A stretch of DNA of 64,000 nucleotides, from the NCBI GenBank assembly GCA_024641705.1, contig JAHECO010000008.1:62001-126000 (forward strand), read 5' to 3'. A program made the translations under genes and the position numbers. Under the pieces are notes generated by a model, which was given only the letters and a program-made list of their open reading frames with translations, had not been told where the DNA came from and did no database searches. The first letter of the stretch is position 1; every line of letters starts with the position of its first letter. The stretch is from Candidatus Kryptoniota bacterium. GTDB taxonomy: Bacteria; Bacteroidota; Ignavibacteria; Kryptoniales; JAKASW01. Of this stretch, positions 53,321 to 62,223 are shown piece after piece.

Positions 53321-54646
53321 TTACTCGGTTACGACGATCCTTTCAAGCTCCTCGAGCGATCTTCCTTTGGTCTCCGGCATCACCTTCCAGACGAAGAAGA
53401 AGAAAGGTATCATCATGACCGCGAAGAACATGAAAACGTTGCCGCCGCCGAACCCTGCGAGCGCGACGGGGAAGACGAGGCCGATGATCGCGTTCATTAT
53501 CCAGTGGGTGAACGAGCCGAGCGCCTGTCCCTTGGATCTCACCTTGTTGGGGAAAATCTCCGACAGGAAAACCCATATTACCGCGCCCTGCGAAAAGGCG
53601 AAGAACGCTATGAAACCGACTATGAAGACGACGACCCCCGTGCTTCCGAAGAGCGTTTCATCATAGTAATGGAATGCGGCACCCGCTAGAGAAAGGAACA
53701 TTCCTACGGCACCTATGAGCAGCAGCGTCTTCCGGCCGAACTTGTCTATGAAGAACATGGCGATGATGGTAAAGAGCATGTTGGTCACTCCCACTGCTAC
53801 CGCCTCGAGCATCGCGGCGTTCGTGCTCGCCCCGGCCTTCTCAAAAATCATCGGAGCATAATACATTATTACGTTTATCCCGGACAGCTGGTTGAAAACC
53901 GCCAGGAGAACCGCGCACATTATCACGAAGCGGTATTTCTTCTGGAGCAGCTTCGTCGCCCCTTCCCCTGCCTCCTCCTTCAGAGAATTGACGATCTCCG
54001 TCATCTCTGCCGGAACGTTCTCTGCGCCGACCTTCTCGAGGACCTCCTGCGCTTCCGCCTCTCGCGATTTCTTTACAAGCCAGCGGGGACTTTCAGGCAC
54101 GAAGAACAGGAGGAGGAAGAATAGAGCCGCCGGTATCGCCATCACGCCGAACATCCAGCGCCAGTTGTCGGCACCCAAGCCGACAAGGAGATAGTTTGAG
54201 AAGAAAGCCACCAGTATTCCAAGCACTATGTTGAACTGTGCCACCGCAACAAGCCTGCCGCGCAGCCTTGCCGGAGAAATCTCGGCGATATACATCGGCG
54301 CCATGACCGAAGCCGCGCCGATGGCGAGACCGCCCGCGAACCGCGAGATCAGAAGGGTATGCCAGCCCGTAGCGAACGCGCAGCCGAGCGCGGAGAAGAA
54401 ATAGAGGACCCCACATATCGAGAGAAGTTTCTTTCTCCCGAGGATATCACCCGGCTTGCCGACGGCAATAGCGCCTATCACAGTGCCCCATAACGCGATG
54501 GAGACGGTAAAGCCCAGGGATGCATTCGTAAGCTGGAAATAATCCGTGATGAATTTAGTGGTTCCGGAAATGACCGCCGTGTCGAAGCCGAAGAGGAAAC
54601 TTCCGAGGGCAGATACGACCGTCGCAAAAAGAAGGTTACGGTTCAC
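53321..54646 (-). CDS. MFS sugar porter (XylE/GlcP-like)
   Basis: A 441-residue proton-linked sugar transporter of the sugar porter family. It shows 'GFDTAVISGTTKFI' in helix 1, 'GKPGDILGRKKLL' between helices 2 and 3, 'RFAGGLAIGAASVMAPMYIAEISPARLRG' split over helices 4-5, 'PESPRWLVKK' after helix 6, 'NQLSGINVIMYYAPMIF' in helix 7 and 'PETKGRSLEELE' at the end. All are hallmarks of XylE/GLUT-type carriers. Xylose or arabinose is the likely substrate given the neighbouring xylan locus; glucose is possible. The SGNH esterase gene follows with no gap. Confidence 0.93.
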   Translation of the reverse strand: MNRNLLFATVVSALGSFLFGFDTAVISGTTKFITDYFQLTNASLGFTVSIALWGTVIGAIAVGKPGDILGRKKLLSICGVLYFFSALGCAFATGWHTLLISRFAGGLAIGAASVMAPMYIAEISPARLRGRLVAVAQFNIVLGILVAFFSNYLLVGLGADNWRWMFGVMAIPAALFFLLLFFVPESPRWLVKKSREAEAQEVLEKVGAENVPAEMTEIVNSLKEEAGEGATKLLQKKYRFVIMCAVLLAVFNQLSGINVIMYYAPMIFEKAGASTNAAMLEAVAVGVTNMLFTIIAMFFIDKFGRKTLLLIGAVGMFLSLAGAAFHYYDETLFGSTGVVVFIVGFIAFFAFSQGAVIWVFLSEIFPNKVRSKGQALGSFTHWIMNAIIGLVFPVALAGFGGGNVFMFFAVMMIPFFFFVWKVMPETKGRSLEELERIVVTE

Positions 54647-54741
54647 CAGGTTCTCCGATCGATGATGAAATAGAATTTACCACATTTGACCATGAATTCA
54701 AGAAGGAAAGGACCGGTTCTGTCGTGGCCGGAGAACCTCAG

Positions 54742-55008
54742 TCATTCTCCTTTGAGCGGTGAGACCGCCTGCTCCGCCTTCCTCAGGCGCCGCGAGACGA
54801 AAAGGAAAACCGCGCCGGGAATTACCGCGATGAACCCGGCGAACAACATGAGGAACCACCACGGGACTGCATCCGTGAACCCGCTTTCGCCGGAGACCAG
54901 CATCAGCAACCCGAGTACAACAAGAGTCACTCCGGGAACCGTAAAGAGTATCCCGACTGCGAAAGCCGCGGACGCAAACAGTCTTGCGGGTTTGTTTACG
55001 CTGCTCAC
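54742..55008 (-). CDS. Small two-helix membrane protein, unknown function
   Basis: An 88-residue protein with two predicted transmembrane segments (about 11-38 'SAAFAVGILFTVPGVTLVV' and 50-72 'WWFLMLFAGFIAVIPGAV') and a basic tail 'SRRLRKAEQAVSP'. The family was not recognised. It lies one base after the methyltransferase gene and is probably co-transcribed with it. Confidence 0.6.
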   Translation of the reverse strand: MSSVNKPARLFASAAFAVGILFTVPGVTLVVLGLLMLVSGESGFTDAVPWWFLMLFAGFIAVIPGAVFLFVSRRLRKAEQAVSPLKGE

Positions 55009-55009
55009 T

Positions 55010-55696
55010 TCAAGCCTCTCTCTTCACGGCCCGTGCTGCTAGCACTTCCGAACTAATCCCGAACGCCGAGATGACTTCATCGTGCGCCTTTTCCCATCTG
55101 TTCGGGTCGAGCGACTTCCCGACATCGACAGGCCGGCAGCCGCCGACCCAGTACGGTTTGAAGGTGAAAAGCTTCATCCATGCCGCCGAAACGAGCTTGC
55201 AGAACGGCGTGTCTCCTCGCGTCAGGCTCACGATGCACAGGAGCCCGCCGGGCTTCAGGATGCGGTGTGCCTCGGACAGGACCCTTTCCGTGTCACGCTC
55301 GCTGAGAAGGTCGAGGACATAAGTGGACACGAAACGATCGTATGAATTATCGGGAGTATCGATACTTATGGGCCCGCTCACAAGCTCGGCCTTCGCGCGA
55401 TCATTCCACGCGGCGAGTCGTTCGGTGCAGAGGCGGATCATCGTCTCACTTATGTCGATCCCGCGGTATGTACAATCCGCGCTGAGATGCTTGCCGAGGA
55501 GTTCAACGGCAAACCGTCCAGTGCCGCAGCCGAACTCGAATACACTTCTCGCGGCGCCGAAGTCGGAGAACGCGATGAGCGCAGACAGCGCCCGGTTCTC
55601 GTAGAACTGCACATCCTGTTTCTTACCGATCGAATCGTAGAAACGCTTGGCGTCGGCCGCGGTCAGGCCGCGCCCTCTGGCCTGCTCAGTTTCCAT
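55010..55696 (-). CDS. Class I SAM-dependent methyltransferase
   Basis: A 228-residue cytoplasmic protein with the SAM-binding motif 'SVFEFGCGTGRFAVELL' (about 53-69), the acidic second strand 'YRGIDISETMIRL', and 'YDRFVSTYVLDLL' with 'EAHRILKPGGLLCIVSL' (motif III). This is the UbiE/COQ5-like or type 11 methyltransferase pattern. The substrate cannot be told from sequence. It lies between the copper protein genes and a small membrane protein gene. Confidence 0.88.
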   Translation of the reverse strand: METEQARGRGLTAADAKRFYDSIGKKQDVQFYENRALSALIAFSDFGAARSVFEFGCGTGRFAVELLGKHLSADCTYRGIDISETMIRLCTERLAAWNDRAKAELVSGPISIDTPDNSYDRFVSTYVLDLLSERDTERVLSEAHRILKPGGLLCIVSLTRGDTPFCKLVSAAWMKLFTFKPYWVGGCRPVDVGKSLDPNRWEKAHDEVISAFGISSEVLAARAVKREA

Positions 55697-55705
55697 ACTC
55701 CGGCC

Positions 55706-56113
55706 TCAATGTTTGACTGTTGCTTCCACGGTTATGGTGCCGGCCCGCTTGAAAAGCAACTCGAGCTTCACCTTGTCGCCGGCTTTCAGATCTTCTTTCA
55801 CGTTCATAAGCATGACGTGATGGCCGCCGTGCTTGAAAAAGAATGTTGACTTCGCCGGGACAGCTACAAATTTCACCGGGCGCATCCCGACCATGCCGTC
55901 TTTCCTGAACGACTCGTGCAATTGAGCCATATCCGCAAAGCTCGCCTTGACACCGTAAAGGGTATCCGGCATGTCGGAGTCATTCACGATCTCGAAAAAA
56001 CCCGCGCTGCTCATCCCCTTTGCGGCAACACCCACGGTGGCGTCTTTGATACTTATACCGCTATGACCGGCGGGCGTTAACATCAATATCGAAATCAATA
56101 ATGCTATCATCAT
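55706..56113 (-). CDS. PCuAC-type periplasmic copper chaperone
   Basis: A 135-residue exported protein of the PCu(A)C family, which hands Cu(I) to the CuA site of cytochrome oxidase together with Sco1. The signal peptide is short (MMIALLISILMLTPAGHS). The copper ligands follow the family pattern: His in 'MAQLHESF', Met in 'GMVGMRPV', and His/Met in 'FKHGGHHVMLMNV'. It starts one base after the stop of the sco1-like gene, so the two are an operon for copper delivery. Confidence 0.9.
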   Translation of the reverse strand: MMIALLISILMLTPAGHSGISIKDATVGVAAKGMSSAGFFEIVNDSDMPDTLYGVKASFADMAQLHESFRKDGMVGMRPVKFVAVPAKSTFFFKHGGHHVMLMNVKEDLKAGDKVKLELLFKRAGTITVEATVKH

Positions 56114-56114
56114 T

Positions 56115-56786
56115 TCACTCCAGTGATTTTAGGTCTTTCACGATCGCCGGAAAATCGAGTTGGCTCCCGCTGTATTCGCCGCGGACACGCCCTTCCCGGT
56201 CGAGAAGGATGCACTTATCTGTGTGCGTGATGTAGTAAGACAGCGTGCCGTCCTTCGAATAGGTTGAATCGTGTGGGAAATACCTGACGTCGACAGCATA
56301 CGTGACCGAATCGGTATTGGCATCGCTGCCGCTAAGGAAATCCCAGTCGCTGAATTTTATGCCGCGTATCTCAGCGTATTCTTTCAAAACGCGCGGTGTA
56401 TCCCTGTTGGGATCGAAAGTCATTGTAACAAACTCTACCCCCTTGAGCTTGGCGGCGGCAAGGGTGTCCTGAAGACGCTGCATGTTGTTGGTCGTGAGGG
56501 GGCAGATGTCGGGACAATGTGTATATATAAATGAAACAACCGCAATTTTCCCTTTATATGTCGACGGAAACGAGACTCTTGCGCTGTCCTGATTGAAAAA
56601 CGTGTATTTCATCGTGCTAAGGTCCTCCAGTACGGGCAGCCTGCTGCAGCCGGCAAAGAGGCTACAGGCGAGGAAGAAGACCGCCAGAGGAACCCAGAAG
56701 CGCGAAGCGTCAGACCGGTTTCCCGTCTCCTGTCTCCGGTTTCCGGTCATTGTCATGTAAACTGGTGCGTCATTTTGCAATTTCAT
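56115..56786 (-). CDS. Sco1/SenC-family copper chaperone, lipoprotein
   Basis: A thioredoxin-fold protein for cytochrome oxidase CuA assembly. The start chosen is ATG 56784-56786, six bases after GAGG and overlapping the uvrC end; an earlier ATG at 56816 lacks a site. A hydrophobic segment ends in the lipobox-like 'LFAGC'. The metal-binding Cys pair is in 'YTHCPDICPLTTNNM' (CxxxC) and the ligand His in 'YYITHTDKCILLD'. The long N-terminal part before the hydrophobic segment contains 'GNRRQETGNR', encoded by a short dispersed repeat. The PCuAC gene follows one base later. Confidence 0.9.
   Translation of the reverse strand: MKLQNDAPVYMTMTGNRRQETGNRSDASRFWVPLAVFFLACSLFAGCSRLPVLEDLSTMKYTFFNQDSARVSFPSTYKGKIAVVSFIYTHCPDICPLTTNNMQRLQDTLAAAKLKGVEFVTMTFDPNRDTPRVLKEYAEIRGIKFSDWDFLSGSDANTDSVTYAVDVRYFPHDSTYSKDGTLSYYITHTDKCILLDREGRVRGEYSGSQLDFPAIVKDLKSLE
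56715..56749. repeat. Short GTTTCC/GTCTCC repeat inside the Sco1 5' region
   Basis: A tract of alternating TTTCCGGT and GTCTCC units is translated as 'GNRRQETGNR' in the Sco1 precursor. The same kind of tract occurs at 58672-58735 between uvrC and the epimerase gene. Such units are dispersed in many genomes and tend to lie at gene ends. Confidence 0.55.
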
Positions 56787-58665
56787 CGCCTGCCTCTTTC
56801 CGCTCCTTTCCGCCATTAGCGAAGTACGACTTGATGTTCTGTGCCGCTTTCATGCCGACCACGGCGGCGAGCTGTTCGAGTGAAGCGTCGAGGACTCCCT
56901 TGACGGAACCGAACTCTCGGAGAAGCTTGGTTGCCTTCGCCGAGCCGACACCTTCGATGTCGGTGAGCTGCGTGGAGGTCACGCGCTTCTCACGGAGCGA
57001 CCTGTGGAACGTGATGGCAAACCTGTGTGCCTCGTCCCGGATGTGCTGGAGAAGTTTGAGTGCGGACGACGTCCGCGGAAGGAGTATCGACTCGCTTTCT
57101 CCCGGCACGAACACCTCCTCAAGTCTCTTCGCAAGACCTACTATCGGCTGATGGGGGAGGTCGATGCTTCGCAGCGTTTCAACCGCCGCAGATAGCTGTC
57201 CCTTGCCGCCGTCCACGACGATGAGATCGGGAAGCTGGCCTCCCTCGCGCATCACTCTGGAGTACCTGCGCTCAATTACTTCCTCCATGCTGGCGAAGTC
57301 ATCGGCTCCGACCACGGTTTTGATCTTGAATTTCCTGTAATCGCTTTTCCTCGGTTTGCCGTCGACGAAGACCACCATCGACGCGACGGGATCGCTTCCC
57401 TGGATGTTCGAGTTGTCGAAGCACTCGATCCGTCTTGGAGATGCGGGGAGGTGAAGGTCGCGCTGCAGCGCCTGGAGCGTGTGCGGGACCGTCTCTTTCG
57501 CCTTCTCCTTCTGGATTTTCAGTTCGTCAAGCATGAATTTTGCGTTCGCCCTGCACATCTTAATGAGCTTCAGGTCCTCACCCTCGGAGGGTACGACGAT
57601 CTTCACGCTGTCGTTCCGCTTCGACTTCAACAGTTTATCAGCGAAATCTGCGTCGGCCGGTTCAGCAGAGAGAAAGAGCTCGGGCGGGACGTAGTCTGTG
57701 TTGATGTAATATCTCTCGATGATAGTTTCTATCATCTCCGACTCCGATCGCCTGGACACGTTGGAAAGATAGAAATGCTGCTTGCCGATCAGCTTGCCGT
57801 CGCGCACCTTAAATATCACTCCGCACCCGTCGTCGTCTTCGCTGACAGCCGCAATGATGTCGCGTTCGATCAGCTCGAACGACACCATCTTTTGCTTCTC
57901 CGTGTAGACCTTGACCGCCTCGGTCTTCTTTTTTGCCTCTCCGGCCTTTTCGAATTCGAGCCTCTCGGAATGAACGTTCATCTCCTCGGTCAGCTGCTCG
58001 ATGAGGTCGTGCGTTTTTCCCTGCAGGAGTCTTTCGACCTGAGAGATCATGCCGTTATAGTCTTCGAGGGAAACGATGCCTTCGCACGGTCCGCCGCATT
58101 TCCCGATATGGTAATCGAGACAAATTTTCCATTTCTTTTTCGCGATGCCTTCGACCGTAAGCGGGAGCCTGCAGCTGCGAATCTGGAAGATGTAGCGGAC
58201 CGACTTCAGGGCAAATCGCATCGTCTTGACGTCGGTATACGGCCCGTAGTAACGTGAGCCGTCCTGTCTGATCTTCCTCGTGACGTACACCCTGGGAAAC
58301 GGCTCGTTCGTGACGACGATGTAGGGATAGCTCTTGTCGTCTCGCAGGTCTATGTTGTAGCGCGGCTTCAGTTTCTTGATCAGCGTGTTCTCGAGTATCA
58401 GGGCTTCCATTTCGCTGTCGGTAACGATGACCTCGAGGTCGGCGATCTTCGCCACGAGCGCTTTCGTTTTCGGGTCGTTGTCATGTCCCTTGCGGAAGTA
58501 GGAGCGTACGCGGTTGCGCAGGAGCTTGGCCTTGCCGACATAAATAATCTTGCCCTCGGCGTTCTTGAACTGGTAGACCCCGGGGAATCGGGGCAGGTTG
58601 TCGAGCTTCTCCTTCAGGCCGAAGCCAACTTCCTGGATCTCTATGTCTTCGTAAAGATTTGGCAT
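56770..58665 (-). CDS. uvrC: UvrABC excinuclease subunit C
   Basis: A 631-residue subunit that makes both incisions around DNA lesions in nucleotide excision repair. The GIY-YIG domain lies at about 25-105 ('FPGVYQFKNAEGKIIYVGKA'), a Cys-bearing linker at about 155-190 ('CLDYHIGKCGGPCEG'), the UVR/UvrB-binding motif at about 215-250 ('LIEQLTEEMNVHSERLEFEK'), the RNase H-like endonuclease at about 390-550 ('RIECFDNSNIQGSDPVASMV', 'LIVVDGGKGQLSAA'), and the tandem helix-hairpin-helix at the end ('LTDIEGVGSAKATKLLREFG'). The length is normal. The ATG lies directly after a hairpin repeat and lacks a clear ribosome site. Confidence 0.96.
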   Translation of the reverse strand: MPNLYEDIEIQEVGFGLKEKLDNLPRFPGVYQFKNAEGKIIYVGKAKLLRNRVRSYFRKGHDNDPKTKALVAKIADLEVIVTDSEMEALILENTLIKKLKPRYNIDLRDDKSYPYIVVTNEPFPRVYVTRKIRQDGSRYYGPYTDVKTMRFALKSVRYIFQIRSCRLPLTVEGIAKKKWKICLDYHIGKCGGPCEGIVSLEDYNGMISQVERLLQGKTHDLIEQLTEEMNVHSERLEFEKAGEAKKKTEAVKVYTEKQKMVSFELIERDIIAAVSEDDDGCGVIFKVRDGKLIGKQHFYLSNVSRRSESEMIETIIERYYINTDYVPPELFLSAEPADADFADKLLKSKRNDSVKIVVPSEGEDLKLIKMCRANAKFMLDELKIQKEKAKETVPHTLQALQRDLHLPASPRRIECFDNSNIQGSDPVASMVVFVDGKPRKSDYRKFKIKTVVGADDFASMEEVIERRYSRVMREGGQLPDLIVVDGGKGQLSAAVETLRSIDLPHQPIVGLAKRLEEVFVPGESESILLPRTSSALKLLQHIRDEAHRFAITFHRSLREKRVTSTQLTDIEGVGSAKATKLLREFGSVKGVLDASLEQLAAVVGMKAAQNIKSYFANGGKERKEAGDEIAK

Positions 58666-58671
58666 GTCAAA

Positions 58672-58735
58672 ATCGGAGACCGCAGACCGAAAACCGGTTA
58701 TCGGATTCCGGTCTCCGATTTCCGGTCTCCGTCCT
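58672..58735. repeat. Hairpin-forming TCCGGTCTCCG repeat between uvrC and epimerase genes
   Basis: Arms ATCGGAGACCG (58672-58682) and CGGTCTCCGAT (58709-58719) form an 11-base inverted repeat, and further GATTTCCGGTCTCC units follow to 58735. The tract runs into the 3' end of the epimerase gene, encoding its last residues 'DGDRKSETGIR'. It resembles the repeat at 56715-56749. Confidence 0.6.
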
Positions 58736-59135
58736 GTTTCTCGCTCAGCTCAACCAGGACACCGCCTGTAGTTCTAGGATGTATAAACGCGATAAGGTGC
58801 CCGTCGGCTCCCAGGCGCGGCTCCTGGTCTATCAGCTGGAATCCCGCCGCCTTCAGGCGCGCGAGCTCCGCCCTGATGTCCGCGACCTCGAAGCATATGT
58901 GATGGATCCCTTCACCGCGTTTCTCGATGAACCTCGCTATCGTGGAAGAAGGCTCCGTGGGACCCGCCAGCTCGAGCCGCGATTCTCCGACCGGGAGCAT
59001 TCCTACCCTCACCTTCTGATCCGGCACTTCCTCAATAACCTGAACTTTATTGCCGACGAGAGTCTCGAATGCTTTTGTTGCAGTTTCCAGGTTTTCGACG
59101 GCGATCGCGATGTGACTGATTTTGAGAAAGCTCAT
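58698..59135 (-). CDS. mce: Methylmalonyl-CoA epimerase
   Basis: A glyoxalase-fold (VOC) metalloenzyme interconverting (R)- and (S)-methylmalonyl-CoA in propionate metabolism. The start chosen is ATG 59133-59135, behind GGAGG; the open frame runs to 59198. Metal ligands and fold markers are visible: His in 'ISHIAIAVENLE', Glu in 'SRLELAGPTEPSS', His pair in 'GEGIHHICFEVADI' and the final Glu in 'GVLVELSEKQ'. The final residues, 'DGDRKSETGIR', are encoded by a dispersed repeat and lie beyond the usual family end. Length is otherwise normal. Confidence 0.92.
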   Translation of the reverse strand: MSFLKISHIAIAVENLETATKAFETLVGNKVQVIEEVPDQKVRVGMLPVGESRLELAGPTEPSSTIARFIEKRGEGIHHICFEVADIRAELARLKAAGFQLIDQEPRLGADGHLIAFIHPRTTGGVLVELSEKQDGDRKSETGIR

Positions 59136-59190
59136 TGTTATCCTCCGGAAAAAATTTAGCCGATTTGCGGGCCAAAGTCTATGCAGGTGT

Positions 59191-59225
59191 AAAAACAAAA
59201 AAGGCCGTCCGCTATTGGACGGCCT
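59191..59225 (-). terminator. Rho-independent terminator after ssb
   Basis: Arms AGGCCGTCC/GGACGGCCT (59202-59210 and 59217-59225) with a six-base loop are followed on the minus strand by TTTTTTG and TTTTT. It lies just after the ssb stop at 59254. Confidence 0.95.
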
Positions 59226-59253
59226 CGTAAACAGAGACGAATTCTAACGGATG

Positions 59254-59667
59254 TTAGAAGGGAAGATCGTCCTTATCCTCCGAAACCGAAGGAGGGGCAC
59301 CGGACGCGGATTCTTCCTTTTCCCCGCCGTCCTGACGCGAGCCGAGCATCACGAGATCGTTAACGACAACTTCGGTAACGTAGCGCTTGTTACCGTCCTT
59401 GCCTTCGTAATCCCTGTACTGGATCCTGCCTTCCACATAGACCTTGCGGCCCTTCTTGAGGTATTCGGCAGCTATCTCGGCAAGTTTTCCCCAAACCACT
59501 ATATTGTGCCACGATGTTCTTTCCTGCGGATTGCCCTCCTGGTCTTTCCACTGCTCGCTCGTCGCCAGGCTGAAGTTGGCGACCGCGGAACCGCTCGGAG
59601 CATAGCGCAACTCGGGGTCTTTTCCGAGATTGCCGATCAAAATGACTTTGTTTACACTACGAGCCAT
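59254..59667 (-). CDS. ssb: Single-stranded DNA-binding protein
   Basis: A 137-residue OB-fold protein that coats single-stranded DNA in replication and repair. It begins '[20 protein letters not shown]' and continues with '[20 protein letters not shown]' and '[20 protein letters not shown]', all standard. The disordered tail ends in the acidic tip 'EDKDDLPF', the docking site for partner proteins. A clear terminator follows 28 bases downstream. Confidence 0.97.
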   Translation of the reverse strand: MARSVNKVILIGNLGKDPELRYAPSGSAVANFSLATSEQWKDQEGNPQERTSWHNIVVWGKLAEIAAEYLKKGRKVYVEGRIQYRDYEGKDGNKRYVTEVVVNDLVMLGSRQDGGEKEESASGAPPSVSEDKDDLPF

Positions 59668-59864
59668 TGCTACTCCTTCCTATTTTGAATTTGATGTCGG
59701 TTAAAAATAACAGGGAACCGAGTTTTTAACAATCCGTCCCGGGTTTTTATGTCTACCGTCAGCGTAAGCAACCCGCTATATCCGGGCAACATGAAAGAAC
59801 CCGAACGGCCAACGGAAGAGGGCTTTGCTCCCTGCGTCCCTCCTCCGTTCCTACCGACGCGGTC

Positions 59865-60092
59865 TCAGAGATTGACCCCCAGCTCCGGAGCGACTTTCCT
59901 CAGCGCTTCGACAACCGCGTGTAAGTCGTCTTTGAAGATCATGATTCTCTGCCGGTCGAACTTCCCTTCCTTGTTCTTCCTGCTCTCGGTGAAGACTAAA
60001 TACTTGGACCCCTTTTTCGATTCCTTCACGTCGAGGAAGTACGTCCGCTGCCACGCAGGAATCTTGATTGCTTCCGAATTCTCGTTACCCAT
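59865..60092 (-). CDS. PUR-alpha-like (DUF3276-type) nucleic-acid-binding protein
   Basis: A 75-residue protein matching the single-repeat PUR domain known from Bacteroidota and spirochaetes: 'RTYFLDVKESKKGSKYLVFT' then 'ESRKNKEGKFDRQRIMIFKD' and a final helix 'DLHAVVEALRKVAPELG'. PUR proteins bind single-stranded DNA/RNA. A GGAGGG ribosome site precedes the ATG (60090-60092). It lies about 200 bases before ssb; the gap 59668-59864 shows nothing else. Confidence 0.82.
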   Translation of the reverse strand: MGNENSEAIKIPAWQRTYFLDVKESKKGSKYLVFTESRKNKEGKFDRQRIMIFKDDLHAVVEALRKVAPELGVNL

Positions 60093-60305
60093 CTTTCCCT
60101 CCTGTTTTTCCGTCCGTTTGAAAAGGCCTCAAAACAAGGAGCGTTCGCCATTTTTTACTATCCCACGAACAGGCTCCCGAAGCACGACTTCCGAGGCCAC
60201 TATCACCAAGAAACTAAGAGAGCCTCCGGTCAAAGTCAAATCGGCAGACAAAACGCCGGAGTATGCCCCGATGTCAAGTGGGAATTCCCTGTGAGCGGTA
60301 ACATG

Positions 60306-60341
60306 AAAAGAGCCCGGTGAGGTCATGTCCTTCCGGGCTCT
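60306..60341 (-). terminator. Rho-independent terminator after the SLBB export gene
   Basis: Arms AGAGCCCGG/CCGGGCTCT (60309-60317 and 60333-60341) are followed on the minus strand by TTTT. It lies 26 bases after the stop of the polysaccharide export gene. The rest of 60093-60366 holds no convincing gene. Confidence 0.88.
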
Positions 60342-60366
60342 CTTAAAGACACTTTGACGTGCTGCG

Positions 60367-62121
60367 CTATTTACCTTGCGCCGACCTTATGACCAGTACG
60401 GCAGTCAAGGCGATCGAAGCCACCGATCCGATGGTACCTATGATATCCTTCACCAAATTCCAGGTATACAATTCCGGTTTGATAGATTCGCGCGGGACGA
60501 ACACGAGATCACCCGGTTCAAGATGCGTTTCTCCCGGTTTGTACCACTGGTATGTTTCGTGTTTCAGTATCCTTATGTTTCCTTCTTCTGCACCCTCGGT
60601 GAAACCTCCTGCGGCGGAAATATAATCGGAGTAAGTCCAGCCTCCACGGTAGCCGACGTATCCCGGGTATTTCACCTGTCCGAAGACGTAGATGGCACGC
60701 CGGCTCTGGGGAACGTAAATGCTGTCGCCGCTTTGCAGTGTGAAGTCGTAGTTCTCATCCCTGTCGACAAAAAGCTTGACGAAATCCGTCGAGACAACCT
60801 CGTTTCCAGCACGCATGTTAAGTTCGTTCGACGCGTAGCCGAGCGCTTCGGCATTGATTCCCGTCGCCCGGTTCACATACCACGAGGGAAAGTGAGGCCG
60901 TGACGGGGTCAGCATATTGGGTTCCTTGGTCCTGTAGACCGCAGCATCCGGCAGCGACGCCCACGTGGTGAAACCGCCGGCCATCTTTATCACCTCGCTG
61001 AGCTTCGTCGAGTCCGGCGAAATCGGATAAATTCCCGGAGAGCTGACCTCTCCCGTCACCCATACATAATAGTTGTTCATCCTATGCCGGTCGTATGGGA
61101 CCACAACCCTGGCGTAGGGAGATAATCGATAATCAAGTACCGATGTATCTCTCACGTCAATCGTCTTCTCGATATAGTTTGTGCCGTTCCACTCGTACAG
61201 TTTAACCTTGGATGAGTCGGCCACAGGTACAAGCCCCTGGGAAATTTCGAGCAAGTCCCGGATCCTGTCCCCGGGAAGATACTCATACACACCGGGCATC
61301 TTGACGGCACCCGTTATAATCAGGTTCCCGGCCGCCAACTGCTCCGTCGGTACAATGACCGCATCACCCTGCTGGAGATAAGGATCTTCTGAAAGATCTC
61401 CAGCCTGATAGAATTTTAGAAGATCCACCCTTTGAGTCTGGCCGTTTCTGTGAACGAGTTTAATGTTACGAAGAGAAAACGCCGGCAATGCCAGAGTGTC
61501 ACCAAAGCCTATTGGAAGATTGGACTCGAAGAATACCCTGTCCACTCTTTGGAATGGATTCGCGGTATATCGGGAAGGGTGTCTGACGCTGCCTGCCACG
61601 AAAACAAAAAAAGTTCTCGGGTAGACTAACGTAAGTGTCGTTCTTGCATTCTTGAACTGTTTACCCAACTCCGTTTGCACATATTTGCCTGCCTGCGCAA
61701 CAGTCATCCCGCCTACATTTAGCACGCCAAATGTCGGGAAGATTATCGTCCCCTCAGGAGTGACACTTAGCGTATGATTGATCGGCGTCGTCCCCCAAAC
61801 TCCCACGTTAACCAGATCACCCGGCGCAAGGATGTATGTGTTGGTATCCACCGGAGTATCGTACGGCGGAGTCTGGATGGTGACCCCCCCTCCCGCCTGC
61901 AGGCTCTGGTATAGTTGTGAACTTGACATGAACATGCCGCTCGTCTGACCGCTTGTGCCCGGGAACTGGCTCGACTGCCCATAACCTGACTGCAGCGCGC
62001 TCGATGCTCCTGCCTGCTGCTGCTGCTGTTGCTGCTGTTGCGACTGCATTTGGGCAAACGAAACTTCGACCGCGGCGCATAGAAGAAACACGAGGATGGG
62101 AGATTTTCTCATTTCTTGCAT
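60367..62121 (-). CDS. Polysaccharide export protein with SLBB domains (Wza-like)
   Basis: A 584-residue outer-membrane/periplasmic protein of the polysaccharide biosynthesis/export family, which forms or lines the channel for capsule or exopolysaccharide. A signal peptide ends near 'EVSFAQ' with no lipobox. A Gln-rich low-complexity segment (nine Gln in a row, about 28-36) comes next. The export domain is at about 88-180 ('YILAPGDLVNVGVWGTTPIN'). Several SLBB domains follow ('VFVAGSVRHPSRY', 'LIITGAVKMPGVYEYLPGD', 'VWVTGEVSSPGIYPISPD', 'IYVFGQVKYPGYVGYRGG'). A C-terminal hydrophobic segment 'IIGTIGSVASIALTAVLVI' suggests membrane anchoring. It stands alone here, with its own terminator and no visible glycosyltransferase neighbours. 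Confidence 0.92.
   Translation of the reverse strand: MQEMRKSPILVFLLCAAVEVSFAQMQSQQQQQQQQQAGASSALQSGYGQSSQFPGTSGQTSGMFMSSSQLYQSLQAGGGVTIQTPPYDTPVDTNTYILAPGDLVNVGVWGTTPINHTLSVTPEGTIIFPTFGVLNVGGMTVAQAGKYVQTELGKQFKNARTTLTLVYPRTFFVFVAGSVRHPSRYTANPFQRVDRVFFESNLPIGFGDTLALPAFSLRNIKLVHRNGQTQRVDLLKFYQAGDLSEDPYLQQGDAVIVPTEQLAAGNLIITGAVKMPGVYEYLPGDRIRDLLEISQGLVPVADSSKVKLYEWNGTNYIEKTIDVRDTSVLDYRLSPYARVVVPYDRHRMNNYYVWVTGEVSSPGIYPISPDSTKLSEVIKMAGGFTTWASLPDAAVYRTKEPNMLTPSRPHFPSWYVNRATGINAEALGYASNELNMRAGNEVVSTDFVKLFVDRDENYDFTLQSGDSIYVPQSRRAIYVFGQVKYPGYVGYRGGWTYSDYISAAGGFTEGAEEGNIRILKHETYQWYKPGETHLEPGDLVFVPRESIKPELYTWNLVKDIIGTIGSVASIALTAVLVIRSAQGK
62014..62040 (-). repeat. CAG/CAA trinucleotide run encoding poly-Gln
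   Basis: Nine consecutive Gln codons (CAG with two CAA) lie near the mature N-terminus of the SLBB export protein. Slippage would change length without shifting frame. Confidence 0.8.
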
Positions 62122-62223
62122 TACACTCGCTTTTTATAATAATATATGAATCATTTTTTTGAGGTCTGTAATAGTAAGAAACAAAACCCGTTTACTCAAG
62201 GTATTACGGCCCTGGGAAGCGGT

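Noticed and set aside
60129-60326. 65-codon frame between the PUR-like and SLBB genes
   Set aside because: Its 5' end lies inside the SLBB terminator hairpin and it resembles nothing known.
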